15,722 bases of DNA from an uncultured Gammaproteobacteria bacterium (GCA_913050015.1 CAJXAZ010000019.1:1-15722), one strand, 5' to 3'; positions 1-6,779 are shown, counted from the first letter of the stretch. The notes: generated by a model from the sequence alone, not told the origin. Made by a program: numbers and translations.

Positions 1-203
1 TCATAGAGATGATTAATTACGATCATGTATCTGGATGGCAGGTTAAAACTCAGAAATATAATATTAAATTTGGAAAAAATATTCCAAAAAGTAAGTTTAA
101 AACCCTTAAAGATACTCTAAATTACTTGTACGAAAGAAGAACAATACCTAGTATGATAGACCTAAGATATAAAGACGGAGTTGCATTGGATTATGGCAAA
201 TAA
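1..203 (+). CDS. ftsQ: Cell division protein FtsQ, 3' end only
   Basis: This is the C-terminal end of FtsQ, the bitopic inner-membrane protein that joins FtsB and FtsL in the divisome. The frame is open to the left edge (codons for I and E precede the first visible Met at base 9), so that Met is internal and the true start lies outside the window. About 66 residues are visible. They end in IDLRYKDGVALDYGK, which matches the usual FtsQ ending, where a late beta-strand reads roughly 'DLRY.nG.av.w'. The preceding GWQVKTQKYNIKFGK is like the family's strand carrying 'W.l.l.dg..l.LG'. The end overlaps the start of ftsA, the normal dcw order. The assignment rests on the short conserved tail plus the ftsA neighbour, so it is good but not certain. 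Confidence 0.8.
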   Translation, partial: IEMINYDHVSGWQVKTQKYNIKFGKNIPKSKFKTLKDTLNYLYERRTIPSMIDLRYKDGVALDYGK

Positions 204-1419
204 CACAAAAAATTCTAATATGATTGTTGGACTCGATATTGGTACATCCAAGGTCGTCTGCATTGTAGGAAAATACAATGAATCAAATAAATTAGAAATT
301 ATTGCATTGGGCTCTTACCCCTCTAGTGGTTTAAAAAAAGGAGTTGTTGTTAATATAGATGCTACAACAGATGCAATTAATAAGGCAGTTGAGCAAGCGC
401 AGTCTATGATTGAAGATAAAATTAAATCAGTCTATGTCGGTATTGCAGGCAATCATATAAAGAGTTTAAATTCACACGGTGCAGTAGGTATTAAAGATAA
501 AGAAGTAACCTCATATGACATTGATAGAGTTATAGATTCTGCGCAAGCTGTTTCCATACCCTCAGATCAAAATGTTCTCCATGTTCTTCCTCAGGAATAT
601 ATCATTGATAATCAGGAGGTAAGTTTGGATCCTCTTGGAATGTCGGGAGTAAGACTTGAAGCCAAGGTTCATCTTGTTACTTGCGCAAATAGCGCTTTAA
701 AAAATATAGAGAAATGTATTAAAAATTGCGGTCTAGGCGTTGATGGTTTTGTTCTGGAGCAGCTAGCTAGCTCTCATTCTATATTATCTGAAGATGAAAA
801 AGAGTTGGGTGTTTGCTTGGTTGACATAGGAGGGGGAACTACAGATATAGCTATCTTTAATTCTGGATCTATCGTTTTCACTGGTGTTATTCCAATAGCT
901 GGAGATCAAGTTACAAGTGATATTGCCCAAGCATTAAGAACTCCAACACCTCAAGCTGAAGATATAAAACAAAAACATGGCTGTGCAGTTGCAGAATTTA
1001 CTAAAGAAGATGAGAGTATTGAAGTTCCTGGTGTTGGAGGTAGACCTCCCCGTGAGCTATCAAGGACCTCGCTAGCAGATATTGTCCAACCTCGATACAC
1101 AGAATTATTTGAATTAGTAAGAGCTGAAATAAGTAGAAATGGATTCGAAGATAAAATTTCTGCTGGCATAGTATTCACAGGAGGCACTTCTAAAATGGAA
1201 GGTGTCGTTGAGCTTGCTGAGTCTATTTTTCAAACCTCAGTCAGATTGGGTATCCCTAATAAATTTACAGGTATGGAAAGTATTCTACAAAATCCAATCT
1301 ATGCCACATCAATTGGACTTGTTGATCATGGTTTTAAACAGACAAATCAAGACTTAATAGCAGAGCAGGGACAGAGTTGGCTTGCAAAGCTTTTAAAAAT
1401 AGTTAAAAGCGAGTATTGA
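193..1419 (+). CDS. ftsA: Cell division protein FtsA (actin-like membrane tether of FtsZ)
   Basis: FtsA is the actin-fold ATPase that anchors FtsZ filaments to the inner membrane and recruits later divisome proteins. With the chosen ATG the protein has 408 residues, close to the usual 420. Visible motifs are the phosphate-1 loop GLDIGTSKV (about residues 13-21), the phosphate-2 motif LVDIGGGTTDIAIF in mid-protein, and the adenosine motif GIVFTGGTSKMEG near the end. The last residues, WLAKLLKIVKSEY, form the amphipathic membrane-binding helix typical of FtsA. A TTG at 181 in frame would add four residues (MHWI); I prefer ATG at 193 because MANNTKNSN leads naturally into the first strand. GGAG at 177-180 sits next to the TTG and 12 bases from the ATG, so the start is not settled. 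The gene overlaps ftsQ by 11 bases. Unusually, ftsZ does not follow. Confidence 0.96.
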   Translation: MANNTKNSNMIVGLDIGTSKVVCIVGKYNESNKLEIIALGSYPSSGLKKGVVVNIDATTDAINKAVEQAQSMIEDKIKSVYVGIAGNHIKSLNSHGAVGIKDKEVTSYDIDRVIDSAQAVSIPSDQNVLHVLPQEYIIDNQEVSLDPLGMSGVRLEAKVHLVTCANSALKNIEKCIKNCGLGVDGFVLEQLASSHSILSEDEKELGVCLVDIGGGTTDIAIFNSGSIVFTGVIPIAGDQVTSDIAQALRTPTPQAEDIKQKHGCAVAEFTKEDESIEVPGVGGRPPRELSRTSLADIVQPRYTELFELVRAEISRNGFEDKISAGIVFTGGTSKMEGVVELAESIFQTSVRLGIPNKFTGMESILQNPIYATSIGLVDHGFKQTNQDLIAEQGQSWLAKLLKIVKSEY

Positions 1420-1444
1420 TTCTAAAAATCAATTACATTAGAAT
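1416..1444 (+). promoter_or_regulatory. Putative sigma70 promoter for the rpsF operon
   Basis: TTGATT (1416-1421) and TAGAAT (1439-1444) are spaced by 17 bases and match the -35 and -10 consensus at 4/6 and 5/6. A start site near 1451 would give a leader of about 50 bases before rpsF. The -35 box overlaps the ftsA stop codon and lies inside a 7-bp inverted repeat (ATTGATT at 1415-1421, AATCAAT at 1427-1433). That repeat has no T-run after it, so it is a poor terminator. Found by eye in AT-rich DNA, so chance matches are possible. Confidence 0.45.
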
Positions 1445-1458
1445 GCGTCTTCCTTGGT

Positions 1459-1502
1459 TTTAACCAATAAAGGTAAAAATCTTTAACCATAAGGTAAAAA
1501 AT
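1459..1502 (+). repeat. Imperfect tandem repeat forming the rpsF leader and ribosome binding site
   Basis: Two near-identical units lie head to tail: 1459-1480 (22 bases) and 1482-1502 (21 bases). Both read TTTAACCA, then an A/T-rich spacer, then AAGGTAAAAA. The second AAGG (1491-1494) is the Shine-Dalgarno sequence, 6 bases before the rpsF ATG; the first (1470-1473) is a decoy copy 21 bases upstream. TTTAACC of unit 2 can pair with GGTAAA of unit 1 with one bulged A, and GGTTTTAACC (1456-1465) is itself a palindrome. I see no CCG of the kind expected in the known S6:S18-binding leader motif. Confidence 0.6.
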
Positions 1503-1941
1503 GAACAAATACGAAGCAGTTATCATCCTAAACCCTAACCTTTCTTCTAAGGTAGACGAGTTCAAAAAAGATTTTGAAAAATTATTATCAGATAATTCAT
1601 TCACAATTATAAAAACAGAGGATGTTGGTAGAAGACAATTAGCCTATTCAATAACAAACCATAATAAAGGCCACTATATTTTATTTAATCTAGAAGGCGA
1701 CCCTTCTAAGTTATTAGAAATAGAAACAAAAATTAAATATAATGAATCAATCATTAGACATTTATTTTTAGTTGTTAAAGAGCATGTATCTGAAGATTCA
1801 AGTCTTCTGATAGAGTCTAGAAATAAGAAGCCTGAAATTTCATCAGAAAATGACGCTCCAAAAAAAGAAGTGAAGATAGAAACTCCAAAAACAGAAGTAA
1901 AAGAAGAGAAATCTGATGATGCTAAAGAGGGAACAGAATAA
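1501..1941 (+). CDS. rpsF: Small ribosomal subunit protein bS6
   Basis: bS6 binds 16S rRNA in the central domain of the 30S subunit as a pair with bS18. The protein has 146 residues. The N-terminal 100 form the family core: MNKYEAVIILNPNLS at the start (usual 'mr.YE.v.i..p'), EDVGRRQLAYSI in the middle, and KGHYILFNLEG leading to NESIIRHLFLVV. The last 45 residues or so are a low-complexity charged tail of repeated E/K/P units (for example KKEVKIETPKTEVKEEK). Many gammaproteobacterial bS6 proteins have an acidic tail that RimK extends with glutamate in E. coli; whether that happens here is unknown. The start has an AAGG ribosome site. rpsR follows one base after the stop. The priB gene found between rpsF and rpsR in enterobacteria is absent. 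Confidence 0.95.
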   Translation: MNKYEAVIILNPNLSSKVDEFKKDFEKLLSDNSFTIIKTEDVGRRQLAYSITNHNKGHYILFNLEGDPSKLLEIETKIKYNESIIRHLFLVVKEHVSEDSSLLIESRNKKPEISSENDAPKKEVKIETPKTEVKEEKSDDAKEGTE

Positions 1942-1942
1942 T

Positions 1943-2137
1943 ATGAGTAAGTACGACCTACCAAAAAAGTTTGATCACAAAGATACAGATATATTGAAGC
2001 AATTTATAACTGAAACAGGAAAGATTATTCCTGCTAGAGTTACTGGTATAAAAGCATCAAATCAACGAAAAGTTACTAAATCAATTAAAATTGCTAGATT
2101 TTTAGCTCTTTTACCATATACGGATATGCATAAATAA
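1943..2137 (+). CDS. rpsR: Small ribosomal subunit protein bS18, short N-terminus
   Basis: bS18 partners bS6 on the 30S platform. The chosen ATG gives 64 residues against about 75 in E. coli. The core is clear: DILKQFITETGKIIPARVTG matches the family's 'L..fit..GKI.PsRiTG', and the C-terminus RFLALLPYTDMHK matches 'ar.lalLPyt..h'. The usual arginine-rich, Cys-containing start (RRRKFC in many species) is missing; the protein begins MSKYDLPKKFDHKDTD instead. An upstream in-frame ATG at 1916 would add MMLKREQNN but would overlap rpsF by 26 bases, and those residues do not look like the missing arm. Purine-rich AGAGGGA (1926-1932) is a plausible ribosome site for the ATG at 1943. rplI starts four bases after the stop, so the two are surely co-transcribed. 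Confidence 0.93.
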   Translation: MSKYDLPKKFDHKDTDILKQFITETGKIIPARVTGIKASNQRKVTKSIKIARFLALLPYTDMHK

Positions 2138-2141
2138 GACT

Positions 2142-2588
2142 ATGAAAATTATACTTTTAGATAAAATACAAAGACTTGGTGAGATTGGAGATGTAGTTCA
2201 AGTTAATTCTGGCTATGCTAGAAACTTTCTTATTCCACAAAAGAAAGCAGCTTTTGCAAGTGATAAGAATGTTGCTGAAGTTGAATCAAAGAAAGGTGAG
2301 CTTGCTGCGGCATCAGCTGACCAGTTAACTAGATCACAGGGAAGAGCAGAGTCAATTGAAGGATCTGTTTGTGAAATATCTGTTCCAGTTACTGAAGAAG
2401 GCGCTCTTTACGGATCAGTCGGTACTAGAGAAATAGCCGATGCATTTATTGCAATTAATATTGAAATTGATAAAAGCGAAGTTCAATTACCAGATGGTCC
2501 AATTAAAGAAGTTGGTGATCATGTAATTGTGATTAGTGTTCATCCAGAAGTTTCAGCTGAAGTTACTGTAAAAGTATTAGCAGAGTAG
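2142..2588 (+). CDS. rplI: Large ribosomal subunit protein bL9
   Basis: bL9 spans from the 50S subunit near L1 outward and helps keep the reading frame. At 148 residues it is full length (E. coli 149). The N-terminal RNA-binding domain shows MKIILLDKIQRLGEIGDVVQVNSGYARNFLIP (residues 1-32), with the family signature G-x2-G-x4-V-x2-G-YxRNFL-P. The long connecting helix runs to about residue 75, then comes a C-terminal domain with EGALYGSVGTREIADAF and a typical end (VISVHPEVSAEVTVKVL). It is the last of the three ribosomal genes. The gap to rpsR is 4 bases, and no clear Shine-Dalgarno sequence precedes the ATG, which suggests translational coupling. Confidence 0.97.
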   Translation: MKIILLDKIQRLGEIGDVVQVNSGYARNFLIPQKKAAFASDKNVAEVESKKGELAAASADQLTRSQGRAESIEGSVCEISVPVTEEGALYGSVGTREIADAFIAINIEIDKSEVQLPDGPIKEVGDHVIVISVHPEVSAEVTVKVLAE

Positions 2589-2592
2589 TTGT

Positions 2593-2623
2593 ATATTTTA
2601 AAATATGATGTAAAAATCATATT
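2593..2623 (+). promoter_or_regulatory. Two overlapping palindromes just before dnaB
   Basis: The 38-base spacer between rplI and dnaB contains a perfect 14-base palindrome ATATTTTAAAATAT (2593-2606). It overlaps a perfect 8-bp inverted repeat AATATGAT / ATCATATT (2602-2609 and 2616-2623) with a 6-base loop. The second repeat ends three bases before the dnaB ATG and occupies the place where a ribosome binding site would be. TAAAAT (2599-2604) could serve as a -10 box, but I see no good -35. An operator, a translation-blocking hairpin, or chance in AT-rich DNA are all possible. Confidence 0.35.
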
Positions 2624-2626
2624 CCA

Positions 2627-4009
2627 ATGTCTGACTTATTAATAAACCAAAACGAACAAGCTAGAGAGGCTGAAAGAGCTGTCTTGGGTGGTCTTATGCT
2701 TGAGACTCAAAGGTTTGATACAGTAATTCAAGTAATCAAAGATAGTGATTTTGAGGGTAGGGACCATCAAATTATCTTTGAATCCATGTCAGAGCTTGTA
2801 GAGGAAAATAAGCCACTTGATCCTATTACTGTCTCAGAAAAACTAGATAATAAAAATTCTTTAAATAAAGTTGGTGGAAAAAACTATTTAATTGAACTTG
2901 CTACCTCAACTCCATCAGCAGCAAACCTAGAAGCTTATGCTGAAATTATTAGACAAAGATCAATTACCAGAAGATTAATAAAGACTAATACTGATATCTC
3001 AGAGCTTATTAAAAGTCCCCAAGGTCAAGATGGCCTTGCTCTATTAGACAGAGCTGAAAGCATGATCTTTGCATTGAATGACGAGGCCAGCCAAGATAAC
3101 GATACTCTTAAATCAATGAAAACTCTTATCCCGAGTACTATGGATAAGTTACACGAATTATCAGAAAAAAAAGGAGGCTTAATAGGCTCCTCCACTGGTT
3201 TTAAAGACTTAGATAAAGAGTTATTAGGCATCCAAGATGGTGACCTTATTATAGTAGCAGGAAGACCTAGTATGGGTAAAACTGCTTTCGCCATGAACAT
3301 GGCAGAGAATGTTTTACTTGATAGAGAAAGGAAAGGTGCTGTTCTTATATTTAGTTTAGAGATGCCTGGTGAATCACTTACCACAAGAATGCTTTCAGGA
3401 ATGTGTAAGTTAGATCAGCAAAAAGTTAGATCAGGGCAATTAAATGATGGCGAGCTTAAATTATTACTTCAAGAGGCTGGAAGATTAAAAGATCTACCTC
3501 TTTGGATTGATGATAGCTCCATGCTTTCACCAATGGAGCTGAGAGCAAAAGCCAGGAGACTTGCTAGACAAGAAGAAGGCGGCTTGTCTATGATAGTTGT
3601 TGATTACCTTCAGTTGATGCAGCTACCTACCTCGGCTGAAAATAGAGTCAACCAGATTTCTGAGATATCTCGATCTTTAAAATCATTAGCTAAAGAGCTT
3701 AACGTTCCCGTCATTGCATTATCTCAGTTAAATAGGGCTGTAGAGCAAAGACCCAATAGAAGACCTATCATGGCTGACCTAAGAGACTCTGGTGCTATTG
3801 AGCAGGATGCTGATGTAATTCTCTTTATCTACAGAGATGCTGTCTATAATGAGGACTCAGACCAAGGAAATAAGGCAGAAATAATAATAGGCAAGCAAAG
3901 AAATGGCCCAATAGGAACAGTTAATCTAACATTCTTAAAAGAGTTCACACGTTTCGAAAATTTTGCCAATGATGGCTATGTTCCAGATGGATACTCCGAC
4001 AAATTTTAG
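2627..4009 (+). CDS. dnaB: Replicative DNA helicase DnaB
   Basis: DnaB is the hexameric 5'-3' helicase that opens the replication fork and binds primase. The 460 residues have the standard layout. The N-terminal domain (about 10-120) includes AERAVLGGLML and the LATSTPSAANLEAYAEIIRQ segment. A linker runs to about 185. The RecA-like motor domain has Walker A GRPSMGKTA (212-220, Lys218), the LIFSLEMP strand (240-247) and Walker B IVVDYLQLM (323-331). DNA-binding and finger elements follow in LSQLNRAVEQRPNRRPIMADLRDSGAIEQDAD, and FTRFEN is near the end. There is no intein. The ATG has no visible ribosome site and sits behind palindromes. alr begins at the base after the stop; dnaB-alr adjacency is also seen in E. 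coli. Confidence 0.98.
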   Translation: MSDLLINQNEQAREAERAVLGGLMLETQRFDTVIQVIKDSDFEGRDHQIIFESMSELVEENKPLDPITVSEKLDNKNSLNKVGGKNYLIELATSTPSAANLEAYAEIIRQRSITRRLIKTNTDISELIKSPQGQDGLALLDRAESMIFALNDEASQDNDTLKSMKTLIPSTMDKLHELSEKKGGLIGSSTGFKDLDKELLGIQDGDLIIVAGRPSMGKTAFAMNMAENVLLDRERKGAVLIFSLEMPGESLTTRMLSGMCKLDQQKVRSGQLNDGELKLLLQEAGRLKDLPLWIDDSSMLSPMELRAKARRLARQEEGGLSMIVVDYLQLMQLPTSAENRVNQISEISRSLKSLAKELNVPVIALSQLNRAVEQRPNRRPIMADLRDSGAIEQDADVILFIYRDAVYNEDSDQGNKAEIIIGKQRNGPIGTVNLTFLKEFTRFENFANDGYVPDGYSDKF

Positions 4010-5068
4010 GTGACAAGCTTAAAGACAGAACTCTTAATTGATCCCTCAATTGTTAGAAAAAATATAATCTATCTTAAGTCCAAGATAATTGATTCATCTA
4101 ACTTCATGGCTATTATAAAGTCTGATGCATATGGCCATATCCTTCCAAATATAGTTAAAGATATTGATGATCTTGTTGATGGATATGGGGTTGTTAGGCT
4201 TGAGGAAGCTATAGAGTTAAGAAAAATTTCAAAAAAAAAGATATTGTTAATGCAGGGAGTCTACTCTCAAGATGATTTTGTTGAATCAGTTAAGCACTCT
4301 CTAGATTTAGTCATTCATAACCAACATCAATTCAACATTATCAGAGATAACAACTTTTATGAAAATCTCTGGTTTAAAATTAATACAGGAATGAATAGAC
4401 TTGGCTTTGAAATTAACGATTTTTTAGATATTTATAAAAGCCATCTATCAGATAAAAAGTTTACCCTAATGTCTCATCTTTCTGCATCAAACAATAAGAA
4501 AAGCCCATCAAACGATGAGCAGTTTAAATCTTTTGAAGATTTATCTAAAAGATTAAGCTCGAATGTGTCCAAAAGTATTGCAAATACTGGTTGTGTTATA
4601 AATTTTCCTGAATATTCATTTGATTGGGTTAGGGTTGGAATAGGAATTTTTGGAGGCTATATTGGCAATGAAGAGATGCAAACCGCAATGACTCTTAGAT
4701 CGCCTATAGTAAACATAAGAAGTATAAAAAAAGGTGAAAGAGTTGGTTATGATGGAAGGGCGGTGGCAGAATCAGACATGAAGATTGCCACTGTATATAT
4801 GGGTTATGCAGACGGACTTCCAAATTCTTTAAAAGATGGCACTAAAGTAAAAATAAATAATGAAGATGCATTTATTTTTGGAAAAGTAAGTATGGATGTC
4901 ACTACCATAGATATTACAAAGGTTAAAGATTGTAAAATTGGTGATTGGTGTGAATTCTTTTCTCCAGACTCCTCAATTAACAACTTAACAAGTTTTAATA
5001 AGCTTATTTCTTATGATCTAATGATCAGAATTAAATCAAGAGTGAAGAGAACTTATAAAGTTCTCTAG
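4010..5068 (+). CDS. alr: Alanine racemase (PLP-dependent)
   Basis: Alr converts L-alanine to D-alanine for peptidoglycan. The 352 residues (E. coli 359) carry the family's key sites. AIIKSDAYGH holds the lysine that binds pyridoxal phosphate. WFKINTGMNRLGF holds the arginine that tunes the cofactor and substrate carboxylate. VGYDGRAV has the catalytic tyrosine (place of Tyr265 in the Geobacillus enzyme). ATVYMGYADGLP and FGKVSMDVTTIDI complete the C-terminal beta domain. Translation starts at a GTG abutting the dnaB stop with no spacer and no Shine-Dalgarno sequence. I chose it because the first strand, TELLIDPSIVRKNI, begins only five residues later, as expected. It is the last gene of the rpsF-alr unit, ended by a hairpin over its stop codon. 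Confidence 0.95.
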   Translation: MTSLKTELLIDPSIVRKNIIYLKSKIIDSSNFMAIIKSDAYGHILPNIVKDIDDLVDGYGVVRLEEAIELRKISKKKILLMQGVYSQDDFVESVKHSLDLVIHNQHQFNIIRDNNFYENLWFKINTGMNRLGFEINDFLDIYKSHLSDKKFTLMSHLSASNNKKSPSNDEQFKSFEDLSKRLSSNVSKSIANTGCVINFPEYSFDWVRVGIGIFGGYIGNEEMQTAMTLRSPIVNIRSIKKGERVGYDGRAVAESDMKIATVYMGYADGLPNSLKDGTKVKINNEDAFIFGKVSMDVTTIDITKVKDCKIGDWCEFFSPDSSINNLTSFNKLISYDLMIRIKSRVKRTYKVL

Positions 5069-5079
5069 TATTTCTTATT
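5046..5079 (+). terminator. Intrinsic terminator overlapping the alr stop codon
   Basis: A perfect 9-bp inverted repeat, AGAGAACTT (5046-5054) and AAGTTCTCT (5058-5066), encloses a 3-base ATA loop. The right arm ends on the first base of the alr TAG stop. A T-rich but interrupted stretch follows (AGTATTTCTTATTCATTT). The stem is convincing, the T-run only moderate. It marks the end of the rpsF-alr transcript and implies that pyrG has its own promoter. Confidence 0.6.
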
Positions 5080-5096
5080 CATTTATAAATTATTAT

Positions 5097-5124
5097 TTTA
5101 CTATTAAGCTTATTCTGTTATTCT
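5097..5124 (+). promoter_or_regulatory. Putative promoter for the pyrG-nlpD operon
   Basis: TTTACT (5097-5102) and TATTCT (5119-5124) are separated by 16 bases and match the -35 and -10 consensus at 4/6 each. Transcription would start around 5130-5133, in the run CCCA. The -10 lies in a short direct repeat of TTATTCTG (two and a half copies, 5110-5129), so an alternative -10 (TATTCT, 5111-5116) exists 8 bases upstream. A promoter is expected here because a terminator precedes and a nine-gene run follows. Confidence 0.4.
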
Positions 5125-5130
5125 GTTATC

Positions 5131-5155
5131 CCATCATGATCCAATTAAATGATGG
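5131..5155 (+). promoter_or_regulatory. Inverted repeat that can sequester the pyrG start codon
   Basis: CCATCAT (5131-5137) is perfectly complementary to ATGATGG (5149-5155), giving a 7-bp stem with an 11-base loop that buries both candidate ATG codons. No Shine-Dalgarno sequence is visible. The left arm begins at the predicted transcription start, so the exact start base would decide whether the hairpin can form. This layout recalls the CTP-sensing start-site switch of enterobacterial pyrC. That link is inference only. Confidence 0.35.
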
Positions 5156-6777
5156 CAAATACTAAGTACATATTCATAACAGGCGGAGTGGTTTCATCAC
5201 TTGGTAAAGGCATAGCTGGGGCTTCTTTGGGAGCTTTATTAGAGGCAAGAGGGCTATCAGTTTCACTGATTAAAGTAGATCCATACATAAATGTTGACCC
5301 AGGAACTATGAGTCCGTTTCAACACGGTGAGGTTTTTGTTACCAATGATGGAACAGAGACAGATTTAGATTTAGGTCATTACGAAAGGTTTGTAAGATTC
5401 CAAGCTTCAAAGAAAAATAACTTCACTGCCGGGAAAGTTTATGAAACTGTTATTCGCAATGAAAGAAAGGGTAAGTACCTTGGTGGAACCGTTCAAGTTA
5501 TTCCACATATCACCAATGAGATAAAGAAAAGAATTAAAGAGGGCGGTCAAGGAAAGGATATTGCAATTGTGGAGATTGGCGGTACCGTTGGAGATATAGA
5601 AAGTCAGCCTTTTGTTGAGGCAATTAGGCAAATGGCTTTAGAACTTCCATTAACTTCATGGGCATTTGTTCATTTGACATTAGTGCCTTTCATTAAAGCT
5701 TCGGGTGAGCTTAAAACCAAGCCAACTCAACATTCAGTCAAAGAGTTAAGATCTTTAGGAATTAGTCCTGATATTCTAGTATGCAGGTCTGATCAAGAGC
5801 TGCCTAAGGATGAAAAGAAGAAAATAGCATTATTTTGCTCTGTTCCTCAAGATAACGTTATCTCAATGCATGATGTAGAAACTGTTTATTCAATACCACT
5901 TTTATTAAATAAACAAAAAGTTGACGAGATCATTCTTAAAAAATTAAAAATTAAATCCATTAAACCAAAGCTATCTGATTGGAAAAGGGTTGTAAGTGCT
6001 AAATTAAATCCCCAAAAAGAAGTAAATGTAGCTTTTGTTGGAAAATATACTGAACTTCAAGATTCATATAAGTCTATTAATGAGGCTCTTGAGCACGCTG
6101 GGATCAAACATAAGACAAAGGTAAATATAGACCTCATTGAGGCTGAAACGATAAACTCAAGAAATGTAAGTAAGGTGCTATCAAATGCCGATGCCGTTCT
6201 TGTTCCAGGTGGTTTTGGAGAAAGAGGCGTAGAAGGAATGATTCAAGCTTGTAAATTTGCAAGAGAAAATCAAATACCATATCTTGGAATTTGTTTAGGA
6301 ATGCAAGTTGCCCTTATTGAATTTGCAAGAAATGTTTTAAAGTTAAAGGGAGCTAATAGTACAGAATTTAATTCTGAAACTAAGCATCCGGTAATAGCAC
6401 TAATTACAGAATGGAATGATATTTCTGGAAAAAAAGAAAAGAGAAATAAAAATTCAGATCTAGGCGGTACCATGAGATTGGGCGGCCAGGCTTGTAAACT
6501 AAAAAAAACCTCTAAAGCTTATAAGATGTATAAGAGCGAAGAGATTGTTGAAAGACATAGACATAGGTATGAGGTCAATCCGCATTATAAAGATATGCTC
6601 ATAACCTCTGGCCTCGATGTCGTGGGAACATCTGTGGATGGCAAACTTGTTGAGATGATAGAAATCACCGATCATAAGTGGTTTTTAGCTTGCCAATTCC
6701 ATCCAGAATTTACATCCAATCCTCGAGATGGCCATCCTATTTTCAACAGCTATATTAAGAGTACAATAACTAAGTAA
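5149..6777 (+). CDS. pyrG: CTP synthase (glutamine-hydrolysing)
   Basis: PyrG makes CTP from UTP, ATP and glutamine, the last step of pyrimidine nucleotide synthesis. The 542 residues match the usual 545 or so. The N-terminal synthase domain opens with KYIFITGGVVSSLGKGI (P-loop) and has KVDPYINVDPGTMSPFQHGEVFV and VEIGGTVGDIES. The C-terminal glutamine amidotransferase domain carries VPGGFGERG, the nucleophile Cys382 in GICLGMQ, and the His518/Glu520 pair in CQFHPEF. Two adjacent ATGs exist (5149 and 5152); starting at the second would give MANTKYIF, closest to relatives. It leads the run pyrG-kdsA-eno, the Pseudomonas order, and kdsA follows after two bases. CTP also serves CMP-Kdo activation, which gives a functional tie to kdsA. 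Confidence 0.98.
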   Translation: MMANTKYIFITGGVVSSLGKGIAGASLGALLEARGLSVSLIKVDPYINVDPGTMSPFQHGEVFVTNDGTETDLDLGHYERFVRFQASKKNNFTAGKVYETVIRNERKGKYLGGTVQVIPHITNEIKKRIKEGGQGKDIAIVEIGGTVGDIESQPFVEAIRQMALELPLTSWAFVHLTLVPFIKASGELKTKPTQHSVKELRSLGISPDILVCRSDQELPKDEKKKIALFCSVPQDNVISMHDVETVYSIPLLLNKQKVDEIILKKLKIKSIKPKLSDWKRVVSAKLNPQKEVNVAFVGKYTELQDSYKSINEALEHAGIKHKTKVNIDLIEAETINSRNVSKVLSNADAVLVPGGFGERGVEGMIQACKFARENQIPYLGICLGMQVALIEFARNVLKLKGANSTEFNSETKHPVIALITEWNDISGKKEKRNKNSDLGGTMRLGGQACKLKKTSKAYKMYKSEEIVERHRHRYEVNPHYKDMLITSGLDVVGTSVDGKLVEMIEITDHKWFLACQFHPEFTSNPRDGHPIFNSYIKSTITK

Positions 6778-6779
6778 TT

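Noticed and set aside
761..772. 12-base palindrome AGCTAGCTAGCT in ftsA
   Set aside because: It encodes ordinary conserved FtsA residues (QLASS) and nothing around it suggests a site; chance repeat of a 4-base unit.
1415..1433. Inverted repeat ATTGATT/AATCAAT after ftsA as a terminator
   Set aside because: The stem has one G-C pair and no T-run follows; the bases fit better as part of a promoter.
1421..1500. Canonical S6:S18 ribosomal leader motif before rpsF
   Set aside because: The CCG element expected in that motif is absent from the whole spacer; only an unrelated tandem repeat is seen.
1422..1604. Minus-strand open frame spanning the ftsA-rpsF spacer
   Set aside because: Most of it is antisense to the rpsF start and the rest falls in a promoter-like spacer; no support for a protein.
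3025..3384. Minus-strand open frame of 119 residues inside dnaB
   Set aside because: It covers the dnaB Walker A region on the other strand; its composition follows from dnaB codons.
4231..4239. Run of nine A's in alr as a possible frameshift site
   Set aside because: It encodes Lys-Lys-Lys in frame with no stem after it; such runs are expected at this base composition, and the alr frame continues intact.
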